64,000 nucleotides of DNA from Streptomyces fructofermentans. Lineage in GTDB: Bacteria; Actinomycetota; Actinomycetes; Streptomycetales; Streptomycetaceae. The stretch lies in contig NZ_BMWD01000005.1 of the NCBI RefSeq assembly GCF_014651055.1, positions 1 through 64,000 of the forward strand, in the 5' to 3' direction. Within the stretch, counting starts at the first letter, position 1. Every line of letters begins with the position of its first letter. Shown here piece after piece: positions 1 through 8,033 of the stretch. The notes below the pieces were generated by a model, which did not search any database, had not been told where the DNA came from, and saw only the letters and a program-made list of their open reading frames with translations. Position numbers and translations under genes: made by a program.

Positions 1-179
1 CTACGTGATCTACTAACGGCCGCATAAGCCATCAGGTGTTGCGAGCATCTCTAGAATCCGCCGGAACGGACGTGGGGGCACGGTGTCCAGGGCCGTGCGC
101 CGCGGGCCGCCGACGCCGACCGGCCGAGGCCGGCGGGCGCGGGCGGACTCCCGACGGCGTCGGCCGTACGGGGACGGCG
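1..179. other. Left edge, no gene recognised
   Basis: This stretch lies 3' of the leftward GH92 gene and runs off the window. I see no convincing coding frame in it. It is GC-rich with short inverted repeats around 129-142, which could belong to a terminator, but there is no clear stem followed by a T-run. Confidence 0.4.
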
Positions 180-3100
180 CTAGGCCAGCAGCTCCACCTC
201 CGCGAGCGTCGCCTCACCGTCGACGACCAGCCGGTACTTCCCGTACGCGCCGGGTGCCGCGACCGAGAAGGCGCGTGTCTGGCGGTCCCACGTGAAGGAC
301 TCCCCGGAGCGCGTGTCGAGGTCCTTCCACGTGGTGCCGTCCGTGGAGCCCTGCAGGACCCACCCCTTGGGCGCCTTGGCCCTGTCCGAGGACGTCAGGG
401 TGTACTGGACGGCCTTGACCTCCTCCTTGACGGGCAGGTCCACCGAGGCCGCGGCCGCGTCCGTGGCGGACGTGTCGTCGAACAGCGGACCCTCGCCCCG
501 GAGGGCGTCCTGGCGCGGCGAGGGGACCTTGTCGTCCTCGGTGATCGAGACGGGCGCCGCGTTCTTCCCGGTGCCCCACGAGGAGGGCCTCGGCCCCATG
601 TCGAACTCCAGCACTCCGCCGCGCGAGATGAGCGAGTGCGGCAGCGAAGTCGACGTCCACTTGCGGCCGTTGACCTTCAGGCCCTGCACGTACACGTTCT
701 TCGCGCTGTTCTTTGGAGCCTTGACCACCAGGTCCCGGCCGTTCTCCAGGTGCACGGTCGCCTTGGTGAACAGCGGTGAGCCGACGGCGTATTCGCCGCT
801 GCCCATGACCAGCGGGTAGAAGCCGAGCGAGGAGAACAGGTACCAGGCCGACTGCTCGCCGTTGTCCTCGTCGCCGTGGTAGCCCTGCCCGATCTCGCTG
901 CCGGTGTAGAGGCGGGAGAGGACCTCGCGGACGTTCTTCTGGGTCTTCCACGGCTGGCCGGCCGCGTCGTACATGTAGTTCACGTGGTGGGCCACCTGGT
1001 TGGAGTGCCCGTACATGCCCATCCGGACGTCACGCGCCTCGGTCATCTCGTGGATGACGCCGCCGTAGGAGCCGACGAAGTCGGGCGAGGCGGTCTCGGG
1101 GGTCGCGAAGTACGTGTCGAGCTTGTCCGCGAGCCCGGAGCGCCCGCCGTAGAGGTTCGCCAGTCCCCGTGAGTCCTGGGGCGCGGTGAACGCGTAGCCC
1201 CAGCCGTTCGTCTCGGTGTAGTCGTGGCCCCACACCCGGGGGTCGTACTTCGTGGACTCGACGCGCCAGTCGCCCTTCTTGTCGCGGCCCTGGAAGAAGC
1301 CCGCCTTGGCGTCGAAGAGCTTCACGTACTCCTGGGCCCGGTTGAGGAAGTACTGCGACTCCTCCTTGTAGCGCTTGTCACCGGTCTTCCGGTGGAGCGC
1401 CTGCCCCATCCTCGCGATGCCGTAGTCGTTGAGGTAGCCCTCCAGCGCCCACGACAGCCCCTCGTGCGTGTCCGTGCTCGTGTACCCGAGGAAGGGCGAG
1501 GTCGCCATGCCCTTGCGGCCGACGCCCGAGGAGGGCGGAACGACCGTCGCGTTCTTCACCGCCGCGTCGTACGCGGACTCGGCGTCGAAGTCGACGCCCT
1601 TCACGTACGCGTCGGCGAAGGCCACGTCCGACGACGTGCCGGTCATCAGGTCCGCGTAGCCGGGGGAGGACCAGCGGGAGGTCCAGCCGCCGTCCTTGTA
1701 CTGCTGGACGAACCCGTCGACCATCTCGCCGGCCTGGCCGGGGGTCAGCAGTGAGTAGGCGGGCCAGGTCGTCCGGTAGGTGTCCCAGAACCCGTTGTTG
1801 ACGTACACCTTGCCGTCGACGATCTTCGCCCCGGTGTGCGTCGGTGTGTCCGGGCCGGGCATCGGGGAGAACGGCGAGGCGTACTTGTACTCCTTGCCGA
1901 CCTTCTCGAAGCCGGAGTTGGGGTACAGGTACAGCCGGTAGAGGCTGGAGTAGAGCGTCGTCAGCTGGTCGGGGGTGGCACCCTCGACCTCCACCTTGCC
2001 GAGCAGCCTGTCCCACTGCTTCTGGGCGCGCGAGACCACCTTGCCGAAGGAGGTGCCGTCCGGGATCTCCTGGCGGAGGTTGTCCTTGGCCTGGTCGATG
2101 CTGATCAGGGAGGTGGCGAGCTTCAGCGTGACGGTGCGGTCCTCGCCGGCGTCGAAGCGCAGATGGCCCTTGACGCCGGAGGAGCCGCCCTCGACGACGG
2201 GCGCGTCGAACACGCCGTGGACGAAGAGCCGGGTCGCGCCCGTGGACAGACCGGACTTGACGTCCGAGTAGCCCGTGACGATCCCGTTCTCCTTGTCCAG
2301 GGTCAGACCGGCCTGGTCCGTGACGTTGTCGAAGATCACCGAGGCGTCGTCACCGGGGTAGGTGAAGCGCAGGGCCGCCGCGTGGTCGGTCGGCGCCATC
2401 TCCGCCTTGAGGCCGTTCTCGAACGTGACCCCGTAGTAGTACGGACGTGCCGTCTCGTTGTCGTGGCTGAAGGCGAGCGCCCGGGCGGCGCGGCCCGTCT
2501 CCGGAGTGCCCTCGGCGGCGGACGGCATCACCTGGAAGGTCTGCCGGTCGCCCATCCAGGGGCTGGGCTCGTGGCTCGCGCTGAACGCCTGGATCGTGGG
2601 CAGGTTGTCCGCGTTGTTGCCGCGCGCGTAGTCGTAGAGCCAGCTCAGCGACCCCGCGTTCGTCACCGGCGTCCAGAAGTTGAAACCGTGCGGCACGGCG
2701 GTGGCCGGGAAGTTGTTGCCGCGCGAGAAGCCGCCGCTGGAGTTCGTGCCGCGCGTCGTGGACGCGTAGTCGGACAGATGCGCCTTCGGCTTCTCGGGTG
2801 CCTTGACGCGCAGGGAGACGTCGTCCAGCCAGCCGCGGAACTTGGCCGGCCCCTTCGGGGAGTCGTACGCGACCAGGATGCGGTCGACGGTCCGGCCGGC
2901 CGCGACCGAGCCGATCCGCGAGGCGACGTTGTTCCACTGGTTGACGTACAGCACCTTCGCCGCGCCCTGTCCCTGCGGCGTCAGCGCGAAGCCGTGCTGG
3001 TCCAGCGGGCGCAGGTCGCTCAGGTACGTGCCGTCCGTGAAGGCCAGGTCCACCGAGACGTTGGTGGCGTCGTAGTCGAGGTCGCCGTCCGCCATGGACG

Positions 3101-4004
3101 GGAAGATCCGGTAGGACAGCTCGGTGTCGCGGCCGACGGCCACGTTCACGTCGAAGACCTTGTTGTACGAGTAGGCGCGGCCGTCGGCCTTGTGGGTGCC
3201 CGCGTAGCGCAGGGCGCGCTTGCCGGTGAAGCCCGCGCCCGCCTTCGCGGTCGGCGAGCCGCTGGGGCCGCGGTCGACCAGGGACAGCATGTCCTTGGGC
3301 GTCGGGTCGTCGTCGCCGCCCGTCGAGAACTGGACATCGGCGAGTTGGAGGATGCCGCCGCTGTGGTTCCTGGTGACGTCCAGCCGGAAGTGCGCGTACT
3401 TCGCGGGTTCCGCGAGGTCGTACTTCTTCGTCTGGAACCGCTCGCCGAAGGACTCGCCCGTACGGGTGTCGAGGGTCTTCCAGTCCGAGCCGTCGGTGGA
3501 GCCCTTGAGGGTCCAGTCGGCCGGGTCGCGCTCGTCGTGGTCGTTGGCCGAGGTCAGCGCGTACGAGACCAGGTCGACCGGGGCGTCCAGGTCGAACTCG
3601 ACCCAGCCGCTGGACTCGAAGACCAGCCATTTCGTGCTGGGTTCGACGTCGACGAGGTTCTCCTTGACCTCACCCCCGCCGGTGTTCTCGCCGCTGGCGC
3701 GGACGTCCGTGACGTGGTCCGTCACGTTGCCGGGGATGCCGGTGCTGTAGCCGCCGTCGACACCCGACGTGCGCTTCGTCCCGTCGGACGAGGTGTCGAC
3801 AGTGTTCAGCCAGTCGGGGGCGCGGTCGCCCGTCTCGAAGGAGGAACGGAACTCCTTGTCGGCGGCGGCCGCTTCACCCGGTCGGGCGACGGCGGCGCCC
3901 TGTGAGGCCACCACCAGGGCGAAGGCCGCCGCTCCGAGTACCGCGGTGGAGCCCCACCGGTGTCGTGCTCCGTGCCGAGTTCTCTTCCGTGCTCTGGAGT
4001 GCAT
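180..4004 (-). CDS. Secreted GH92 alpha-mannosidase with discoidin-like domains
   Basis: A 1274-residue exported glycosidase of family GH92, which are calcium-dependent exo-alpha-mannosidases (mostly alpha-1,2) acting on high-mannose N-glycans or mannan. Residues 1-40 are a basic then hydrophobic signal peptide ending near an AVA site. Residues 93-225 look like an F5/8 type C (discoidin) carbohydrate-binding module. The GH92 core spans about 420-1100 and contains the acidic GDEDNGEQSAWY loop near 1045, which in this family supplies the catalytic base aspartates. Residues 1178-1274 form a second discoidin-like module with the same 'STDGTTWKDLDTRSGESF' pattern. I chose the ATG at 4004 because it directly begins the signal peptide; the frame stays open upstream to 4247 but encodes nothing signal-like. 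It diverges from ngcE. A LacI-type palindrome lies just upstream of the start. Substrate linkage is inferred from family only. Confidence 0.9.
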   Translation of the reverse strand: MHSRARKRTRHGARHRWGSTAVLGAAAFALVVASQGAAVARPGEAAAADKEFRSSFETGDRAPDWLNTVDTSSDGTKRTSGVDGGYSTGIPGNVTDHVTDVRASGENTGGGEVKENLVDVEPSTKWLVFESSGWVEFDLDAPVDLVSYALTSANDHDERDPADWTLKGSTDGSDWKTLDTRTGESFGERFQTKKYDLAEPAKYAHFRLDVTRNHSGGILQLADVQFSTGGDDDPTPKDMLSLVDRGPSGSPTAKAGAGFTGKRALRYAGTHKADGRAYSYNKVFDVNVAVGRDTELSYRIFPSMADGDLDYDATNVSVDLAFTDGTYLSDLRPLDQHGFALTPQGQGAAKVLYVNQWNNVASRIGSVAAGRTVDRILVAYDSPKGPAKFRGWLDDVSLRVKAPEKPKAHLSDYASTTRGTNSSGGFSRGNNFPATAVPHGFNFWTPVTNAGSLSWLYDYARGNNADNLPTIQAFSASHEPSPWMGDRQTFQVMPSAAEGTPETGRAARALAFSHDNETARPYYYGVTFENGLKAEMAPTDHAAALRFTYPGDDASVIFDNVTDQAGLTLDKENGIVTGYSDVKSGLSTGATRLFVHGVFDAPVVEGGSSGVKGHLRFDAGEDRTVTLKLATSLISIDQAKDNLRQEIPDGTSFGKVVSRAQKQWDRLLGKVEVEGATPDQLTTLYSSLYRLYLYPNSGFEKVGKEYKYASPFSPMPGPDTPTHTGAKIVDGKVYVNNGFWDTYRTTWPAYSLLTPGQAGEMVDGFVQQYKDGGWTSRWSSPGYADLMTGTSSDVAFADAYVKGVDFDAESAYDAAVKNATVVPPSSGVGRKGMATSPFLGYTSTDTHEGLSWALEGYLNDYGIARMGQALHRKTGDKRYKEESQYFLNRAQEYVKLFDAKAGFFQGRDKKGDWRVESTKYDPRVWGHDYTETNGWGYAFTAPQDSRGLANLYGGRSGLADKLDTYFATPETASPDFVGSYGGVIHEMTEARDVRMGMYGHSNQVAHHVNYMYDAAGQPWKTQKNVREVLSRLYTGSEIGQGYHGDEDNGEQSAWYLFSSLGFYPLVMGSGEYAVGSPLFTKATVHLENGRDLVVKAPKNSAKNVYVQGLKVNGRKWTSTSLPHSLISRGGVLEFDMGPRPSSWGTGKNAAPVSITEDDKVPSPRQDALRGEGPLFDDTSATDAAAASVDLPVKEEVKAVQYTLTSSDRAKAPKGWVLQGSTDGTTWKDLDTRSGESFTWDRQTRAFSVAAPGAYGKYRLVVDGEATLAEVELLA

Positions 4005-4028
4005 GCGCGAGCACCCTCCCTGCGCCTG

Positions 4029-4040
4029 GACAACGTTGTC
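4029..4040. promoter_or_regulatory. Candidate LacI-family operator for the GH92 gene
   Basis: GACAACGTTGTC is a perfect 12-bp palindrome with the central CG typical of LacI-family operators. It sits 25-36 bp upstream of the GH92 start codon, in the position expected for a roadblock operator. A TTGACA box on the minus strand at 4085-4090 could be the -35, but I found no good -10 at the right spacing. Which LacI protein binds is unknown; the one encoded at 22505-23536 is a candidate, though its own putative operators have a different core. Confidence 0.55.
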
Positions 4041-4278
4041 AGATTTGCTGCGCAAGGACCAGTAGGGAGTCAAGTGGCCAAGGATGTCAAGGGTGTTGGG
4101 TGTGGCGTACGGGGGGTTGCGCCGAAGGCCCCTCGCCGGGCCGCCTGGCGGCTCCCTGTTCGACCCCTGATCGGCCGCTGTGAGGTGTGCGCGCGGGAGC
4201 GCCTGATATTTCCGCGAGGTCTCACTTAGGGAAAGAACGTCGGCCAACCCTGCATTCGATCTTGCTCAGCTGGCGGGA

Positions 4279-4294
4279 AGTGGACTATACCTGT
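4279..4294. promoter_or_regulatory. DasR-like (dre) operator upstream of ngcE
   Basis: The 16 bases AGTGGACTATACCTGT match 13 of 16 positions of the DasR responsive element consensus A(C/G)TGGTCTAGACCA(C/G)T. They overlap a possible promoter: TTGCTC at 4262-4267, an 18-bp spacer, and TATACC at 4286-4291. DasR (a GntR-family repressor released by glucosamine-6-phosphate) controls chitin and GlcNAc genes in Streptomyces, so a site before a GlcNAc importer is logical. Binding itself is inference. Confidence 0.5.
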
Positions 4295-4304
4295 CGCGTC
4301 CACT

Positions 4305-4320
4305 CCGGTCGTTCGACCGG
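4305..4320. repeat. Inverted repeat in ngcE leader
   Basis: CCGGTCG-TT-CGACCGG is a perfect 7-bp inverted repeat with a 2-bp spacer, 11 bp downstream of the dre-like site. It could be an operator for a second regulator or a short RNA hairpin near the 5' end of the ngcE leader. Confidence 0.4.
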
Positions 4321-4338
4321 TCGTGGACAGGCAATGAC

Positions 4339-4396
4339 CACGGGGGCGAGAAGCGCGGCGGACACCGAATGCCGTGCGTTCTCGCCCGCCCCCGTG
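4339..4396 (+). other. Large imperfect stem-loop in the ngcE 5' leader
   Basis: CACGGGGGC and GAGAA on the left pair with TTCTC and GCCCCCGTG on the right, with the inner arms GCGCGGC and GCCGTGCG extending the stem. It ends 92 nt before the ngcE start codon. There is no T-run after it, so it is not a textbook terminator. It could be an attenuator, a processing site or an mRNA-stabilising structure. Confidence 0.4.
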
Positions 4397-4488
4397 TGTG
4401 AAAAGTGCACGACCCCAGCTTCACCAACCGCGGTGCCGGGGAGGGTCCGGTTCACCGCCTGAGTCCTGATGAAGGCGAGGACTTGAGC

Positions 4489-5943
4489 ATGGGATCCACT
4501 TCTGCCCACAACAACGGCGAGGGCGTCGGCCGCCGTGATCTGATCAAGCGGTCCGCCGCGCTCGGCCTGATTTCCGTACCCACGATGGGATTTCTCTCGG
4601 CCTGTGCCACCGGAGGCGGTGGCGGTGACGACAAAGAGACGAAAGCGCCCGGTGGCGAGAAGTCCGCGAAGAACCCCCTGGGGGTGAAGAAGGGCGCCGC
4701 TATGGAGGCGTTCATCTTCAAGGGCGGCCTGGGCGACCAGTACGCCAAGGACGCCGAGGCCGACTACAACAAGACGTACGGCGTCACCGTCAAGCACACC
4801 GGCACCCAGCAGGTCGGCCCCAAGCTGACCCCGCGCTTCGCGGGCGGCAACCCGCCGGACGTCATCGACAACTCCGGCGCCGACCACCTCGACATGAACA
4901 AGTTGTCGACGCAGGGGCAACTCCAGGACCTCCAGGCCCTGCTGGACGCCCCCTCGCTGGACGACGCGGCCAAGAAGATCTCGGACGTCATCCACCCGAG
5001 CACCATCGAGAAGGGCAAGCACGGCGACGTCTTCGACGTCCTCTACTACGCCTTCACGATCTACGGCACGTGGTACTCGCAGAAGGCCATGGACGACAAC
5101 GGGTGGGAGTACCCGAAGACGTTCGACGACATGGTCAAGCTCTCCGGCGACATCAAGAAGAAGGGCATCGCGCCCTGGACGTACCCGGGCAAATATCCCT
5201 ACTACGTCCACTTCAACCTCTTCGGCCAGATCGCCAAGATCGGTGGCATGGAGGAGTGGATCGCCATCGACAACCTGGAGCCCAACGCCTGGACGAAGAG
5301 CGACGCGGTCAAGCAGGTCGTCGAGTTCTACGAGGAGCTGGCCGCCAAGAAGTACTTCCTCGAAGGCTCCCAGGGCCTGACCCACATCCAGTCGCAGACC
5401 GCCTGGAACAAGGGCAAGGCCATGTTCATCCCCAACGGCTCCTGGGTGGAGAACGAGTCGGCCCCGACCACGCCGAAGGACTTCGGCATGGCCGTCGGCG
5501 CCCTCTTCGACGGCGGCGCGGGCGACAAGATGCCGCAGGGCACCCTGCGCGCCGAGCCCAGCGAGCCGTACATCGTCTCCAGCAAGGGCAAGAACCCGGC
5601 CGGCGGCATGGAGCTGCTGCGCATCATGCTCTCCAAGAAGCACGCGCAGAACTTCGCGACGAAGGTGAAGTCGCTGACCTGTGTGGTCGATGCGACGGAG
5701 GGCATGACTCTCTCGCCGGGCCTCGCGTCCGCGAGCAGTGTGTTCAAGACGGCCGGGGACAACCTGATCAGCCTTCAGCTCCAGGAGTGGTACCCCGCGC
5801 TCACCGACGAGAAGATCGGCGGCCTCACCGGCCAGCTCCTCACCGGTGACCTGAAGGCCGCCGACTGGATCAAGAAGACGCAGGCGTACGCCGACGCGGT
5901 CGCCAAGGACGACTCGGTCAAGAAGTTCAAGCGCGAGCAGTAG
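4489..5943 (+). CDS. ngcE: NgcE-type sugar-binding lipoprotein (GlcNAc/chitobiose ABC importer)
   Basis: A 484-residue extracellular solute-binding protein of the family of S. olivaceoviridis NgcE, which binds N-acetylglucosamine and chitobiose. The N-terminus carries a Tat motif (RRDLIKR, residues 15-21), a hydrophobic stretch and the lipobox LSAC with Cys39, so it is probably a Tat-exported lipoprotein, as is common in Streptomyces. Start chosen at the ATG at 4489: it begins the Tat signal and has a GGCGAGG ribosome-binding site at 4474-4480; an upstream in-frame extension to 4405 adds no signal-like sequence. The permeases ngcF and ngcG follow at once. No ATPase gene is nearby, so it presumably shares MsiK. 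Assignment rests on recognised sequence and on synteny with rok7B7-xylFGH; ligand specificity is inferred. Confidence 0.85.
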   Translation: MGSTSAHNNGEGVGRRDLIKRSAALGLISVPTMGFLSACATGGGGGDDKETKAPGGEKSAKNPLGVKKGAAMEAFIFKGGLGDQYAKDAEADYNKTYGVTVKHTGTQQVGPKLTPRFAGGNPPDVIDNSGADHLDMNKLSTQGQLQDLQALLDAPSLDDAAKKISDVIHPSTIEKGKHGDVFDVLYYAFTIYGTWYSQKAMDDNGWEYPKTFDDMVKLSGDIKKKGIAPWTYPGKYPYYVHFNLFGQIAKIGGMEEWIAIDNLEPNAWTKSDAVKQVVEFYEELAAKKYFLEGSQGLTHIQSQTAWNKGKAMFIPNGSWVENESAPTTPKDFGMAVGALFDGGAGDKMPQGTLRAEPSEPYIVSSKGKNPAGGMELLRIMLSKKHAQNFATKVKSLTCVVDATEGMTLSPGLASASSVFKTAGDNLISLQLQEWYPALTDEKIGGLTGQLLTGDLKAADWIKKTQAYADAVAKDDSVKKFKREQ

Positions 5944-5993
5944 ACCGCACGTCCGGCAGGCCGGAAGACAAAGGGGAAGGGCCGGGAAGCGCA

Positions 5994-6917
5994 ATGCAAC
6001 ACGGCAAGTACCGATTCATCGTGGGCTTCCTGGCCCTACCCGTGATCATTTACGCGATCTTCGTGATCTCGCCGTTCGTCCAGGCGTTCCAGATCTCGAT
6101 GACCGACTGGTCGGGACTTGTCGGGACGGCGAAGTTCGTCGGCCTCGACAATTTCCACAAGCTGTGGGACAGCGACGACTTCTGGAACGCGCTGCGCCAC
6201 AACGTCTATATGCTCATCGCCGTCCCGATCGTCACACTCGGGCTGGGTCTGTTCTTCGCCTTCATGCTCAATGTCGGCGGAAAGCGTCGGAAGAACGAAG
6301 TCATCACCGGGGTCACCGGATCGAAGTTCTACCGATTCGTCTTCTTCTTCCCGCAGGTCATCTCGATCACGATCGTCGCCGTCATCTGGTTCAACATCTA
6401 CAACCCCGACCCCGACGACGGGATGCTCAACTCCCTGCTCGGCGGGCTGGGGCTGGACAGCCTGCAGAACGCCTGGCTGGGCGAGAAGAACCTCGCCCTG
6501 CTCTGCATCATGGCCGTGATGATCTGGTCCCACGTCGGCTTCTACGTCGTGCTGTTCTCCGCGGCGATGGCGTCCATCCCGCGCGACATCTACGAGGCGG
6601 CGCTGCTCGACGGGGCGAACCGCTTCCACACGTTCTTCCGCATCACCCTGCCGCTGCTGTGGGACACCGTGCAGACCGGCTGGGTGTACATGGGCATCAT
6701 CGCGCTCGACGCCTTCGCGCTGGTCCAGATCATGTCGGTGAACATGGGCGGACCCGACGGCGCGACGGACGTCATGCCGCTGCGCCTCTACCTCACGGCC
6801 TTCCGGGACAGCCAGTTCGGCTACGCGTCCGCGATGGGCGTCGCCATGCTCATCGTCACCATGACGTTCGCAGTGCTCACGATGCGCTTCGCGCGCCGTG
6901 AGCGGATCGAGTTCTAG
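5994..6917 (+). CDS. ngcF: ABC sugar permease NgcF
   Basis: A 307-residue inner-membrane permease of the MalF/UgpA type with about six membrane segments. The EAA loop (EAALLDGAN...ITLP, about residues 200-217) docks the ATPase. It starts 51 nt after ngcE, preceded by a GGGAAG-like ribosome-binding site, and is followed by ngcG after 11 nt, so the three genes form one operon. It forms a heterodimeric channel with NgcG. Confidence 0.87.
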   Translation: MQHGKYRFIVGFLALPVIIYAIFVISPFVQAFQISMTDWSGLVGTAKFVGLDNFHKLWDSDDFWNALRHNVYMLIAVPIVTLGLGLFFAFMLNVGGKRRKNEVITGVTGSKFYRFVFFFPQVISITIVAVIWFNIYNPDPDDGMLNSLLGGLGLDSLQNAWLGEKNLALLCIMAVMIWSHVGFYVVLFSAAMASIPRDIYEAALLDGANRFHTFFRITLPLLWDTVQTGWVYMGIIALDAFALVQIMSVNMGGPDGATDVMPLRLYLTAFRDSQFGYASAMGVAMLIVTMTFAVLTMRFARRERIEF

Positions 6918-6928
6918 GGATACGGCGG

Positions 6929-7852
6929 ATGACGACCGAAATCGACGCGGTGACCAAGACGGACGAACCCCGTCCGGCCGTCACCAAGAAGCTCGGACCC
7001 ACCGACGGCCGCAGCTCCGAGGGCGGGGTGCTCCACGTCTTCTCGCACGGCATGCTCGTCCTGTGGGCGCTCATGGTCGGCGTGCCCCTGCTGTGGGTGC
7101 TCTGGAGCTCGTTCAAGACCAGCAACGGCATCCTCAGCGACCCGTGGGGCCTGCCCACCACGTTCCACTTCGAGAACTGGTCGAACGCCTGGAACAAGGC
7201 GAACATGGGCCAGTACTTCCTGAACACCATCATCGTCGTGGGCGGTTCGGTCACCGGCACGATGGTGCTCGGCTCCATGGCCGCGTACGTGCTGGCCCGG
7301 TTCACGTTCCCGGGCAACCGGTTCATCTACTTCATGTTCGTGGCCGGCATGTCGTTCCCGGTGTTCATGCTCGTGATCCCGCTCTTCTTCGTGCTGCGCG
7401 ACTTCCCGGGCTCGTCGCTGCTGGCCACCTACCAGGGCCTGATCCTGGTCTACATCGCCTACTCGCTGCCGTTCACGGTGTTCTTCATGACCGCCTTCTT
7501 CCGCACCCTGCCGACCTCCATCGCGGAGGCGGCGCTGATCGACGGGGCGTCACATACGCGGACGTTCTTCCAGGTCATGCTGCCGATGGCCAAGCCGGGC
7601 CTGATCAGCATCGGGATCTTCAACTTCCTGGGGCAGTGGAACCAGTACCTCCTGCCGATGGTGCTCAACCAGCAGGAGGACAAGTACGTCCTCACCCAGG
7701 GCCTGGCCATGATCGCGCTCCAGCAGGGCTACGAGAACGACTGGGGCGCCCTGATGGCAGGAATGATGATCGCGATGATGCCGGTGCTCGCCGTGTACGC
7801 GATCTTCCAGCGCCAGGTGCAGTCCGGTCTCACGGCGGGCGCGCTCAAGTAA
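6929..7852 (+). CDS. ngcG: ABC sugar permease NgcG
   Basis: A 307-residue MalG/UgpE-type permease. Residues 1-35 are a hydrophilic cytoplasmic tail. About six membrane segments follow, with the EAA loop (EAALIDGAS...VMLP) near residues 199-217. It is the last gene of the ngcEFG operon; a strong stem-loop terminator begins 12 nt after its stop codon. No ATPase gene follows, consistent with use of a shared MsiK-type ATPase. Confidence 0.87.
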   Translation: MTTEIDAVTKTDEPRPAVTKKLGPTDGRSSEGGVLHVFSHGMLVLWALMVGVPLLWVLWSSFKTSNGILSDPWGLPTTFHFENWSNAWNKANMGQYFLNTIIVVGGSVTGTMVLGSMAAYVLARFTFPGNRFIYFMFVAGMSFPVFMLVIPLFFVLRDFPGSSLLATYQGLILVYIAYSLPFTVFFMTAFFRTLPTSIAEAALIDGASHTRTFFQVMLPMAKPGLISIGIFNFLGQWNQYLLPMVLNQQEDKYVLTQGLAMIALQQGYENDWGALMAGMMIAMMPVLAVYAIFQRQVQSGLTAGALK

Positions 7853-7864
7853 CGTTCGGTTTGT

Positions 7865-7899
7865 GAGGGTGGTCCCGGATTGCGTCCGGGACCACCCTC
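7865..7899 (+). terminator. Terminator after ngcG
   Basis: A perfect 15-bp stem (7865-7879 with 7885-7899) closes a 5-nt loop (TTGCG). It lies 12 nt after the ngcG stop and before rok7B7. No long T-run follows, as is usual in Streptomyces. Confidence 0.85.
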
Positions 7900-8033
7900 G
7901 TGTCTTCGGGCGCATCGGAGCACCCCTCTGCTCAACCTCTTGACGGGAGGCAACCCAAACGGCTCAGCTTAGAGTTCACTAGTTGGACATAGACGGGGCC
8001 TCACCGAGGCGGCCCCGTACGCAGGAGGTCGTC

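Noticed and set aside
1836-3905. Long open frame on the plus strand inside the GH92 gene (and similar long antisense frames at 11459-15304, 14919-17273 and 59717-62557)
   Set aside because: They are antisense to well-supported genes, have no family signature and are Arg/Gly/Ala/Val-rich. Open antisense frames are expected from the strong GC third-position bias.
4004-4247. N-terminal extension of the GH92 protein
   Set aside because: The added residues are not signal-like and would bury the real signal peptide at residue 80.
7940-7975. TTGACG and TAGAGT as a sigma-70-type promoter for rok7B7
   Set aside because: The spacer is 24 nt, too long for a standard promoter.
7983-8033. TTG start for rok7B7 at 7983
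   Set aside because: It has no ribosome-binding site, while the in-frame GTG at 8034 has AGGAGG at ideal spacing.
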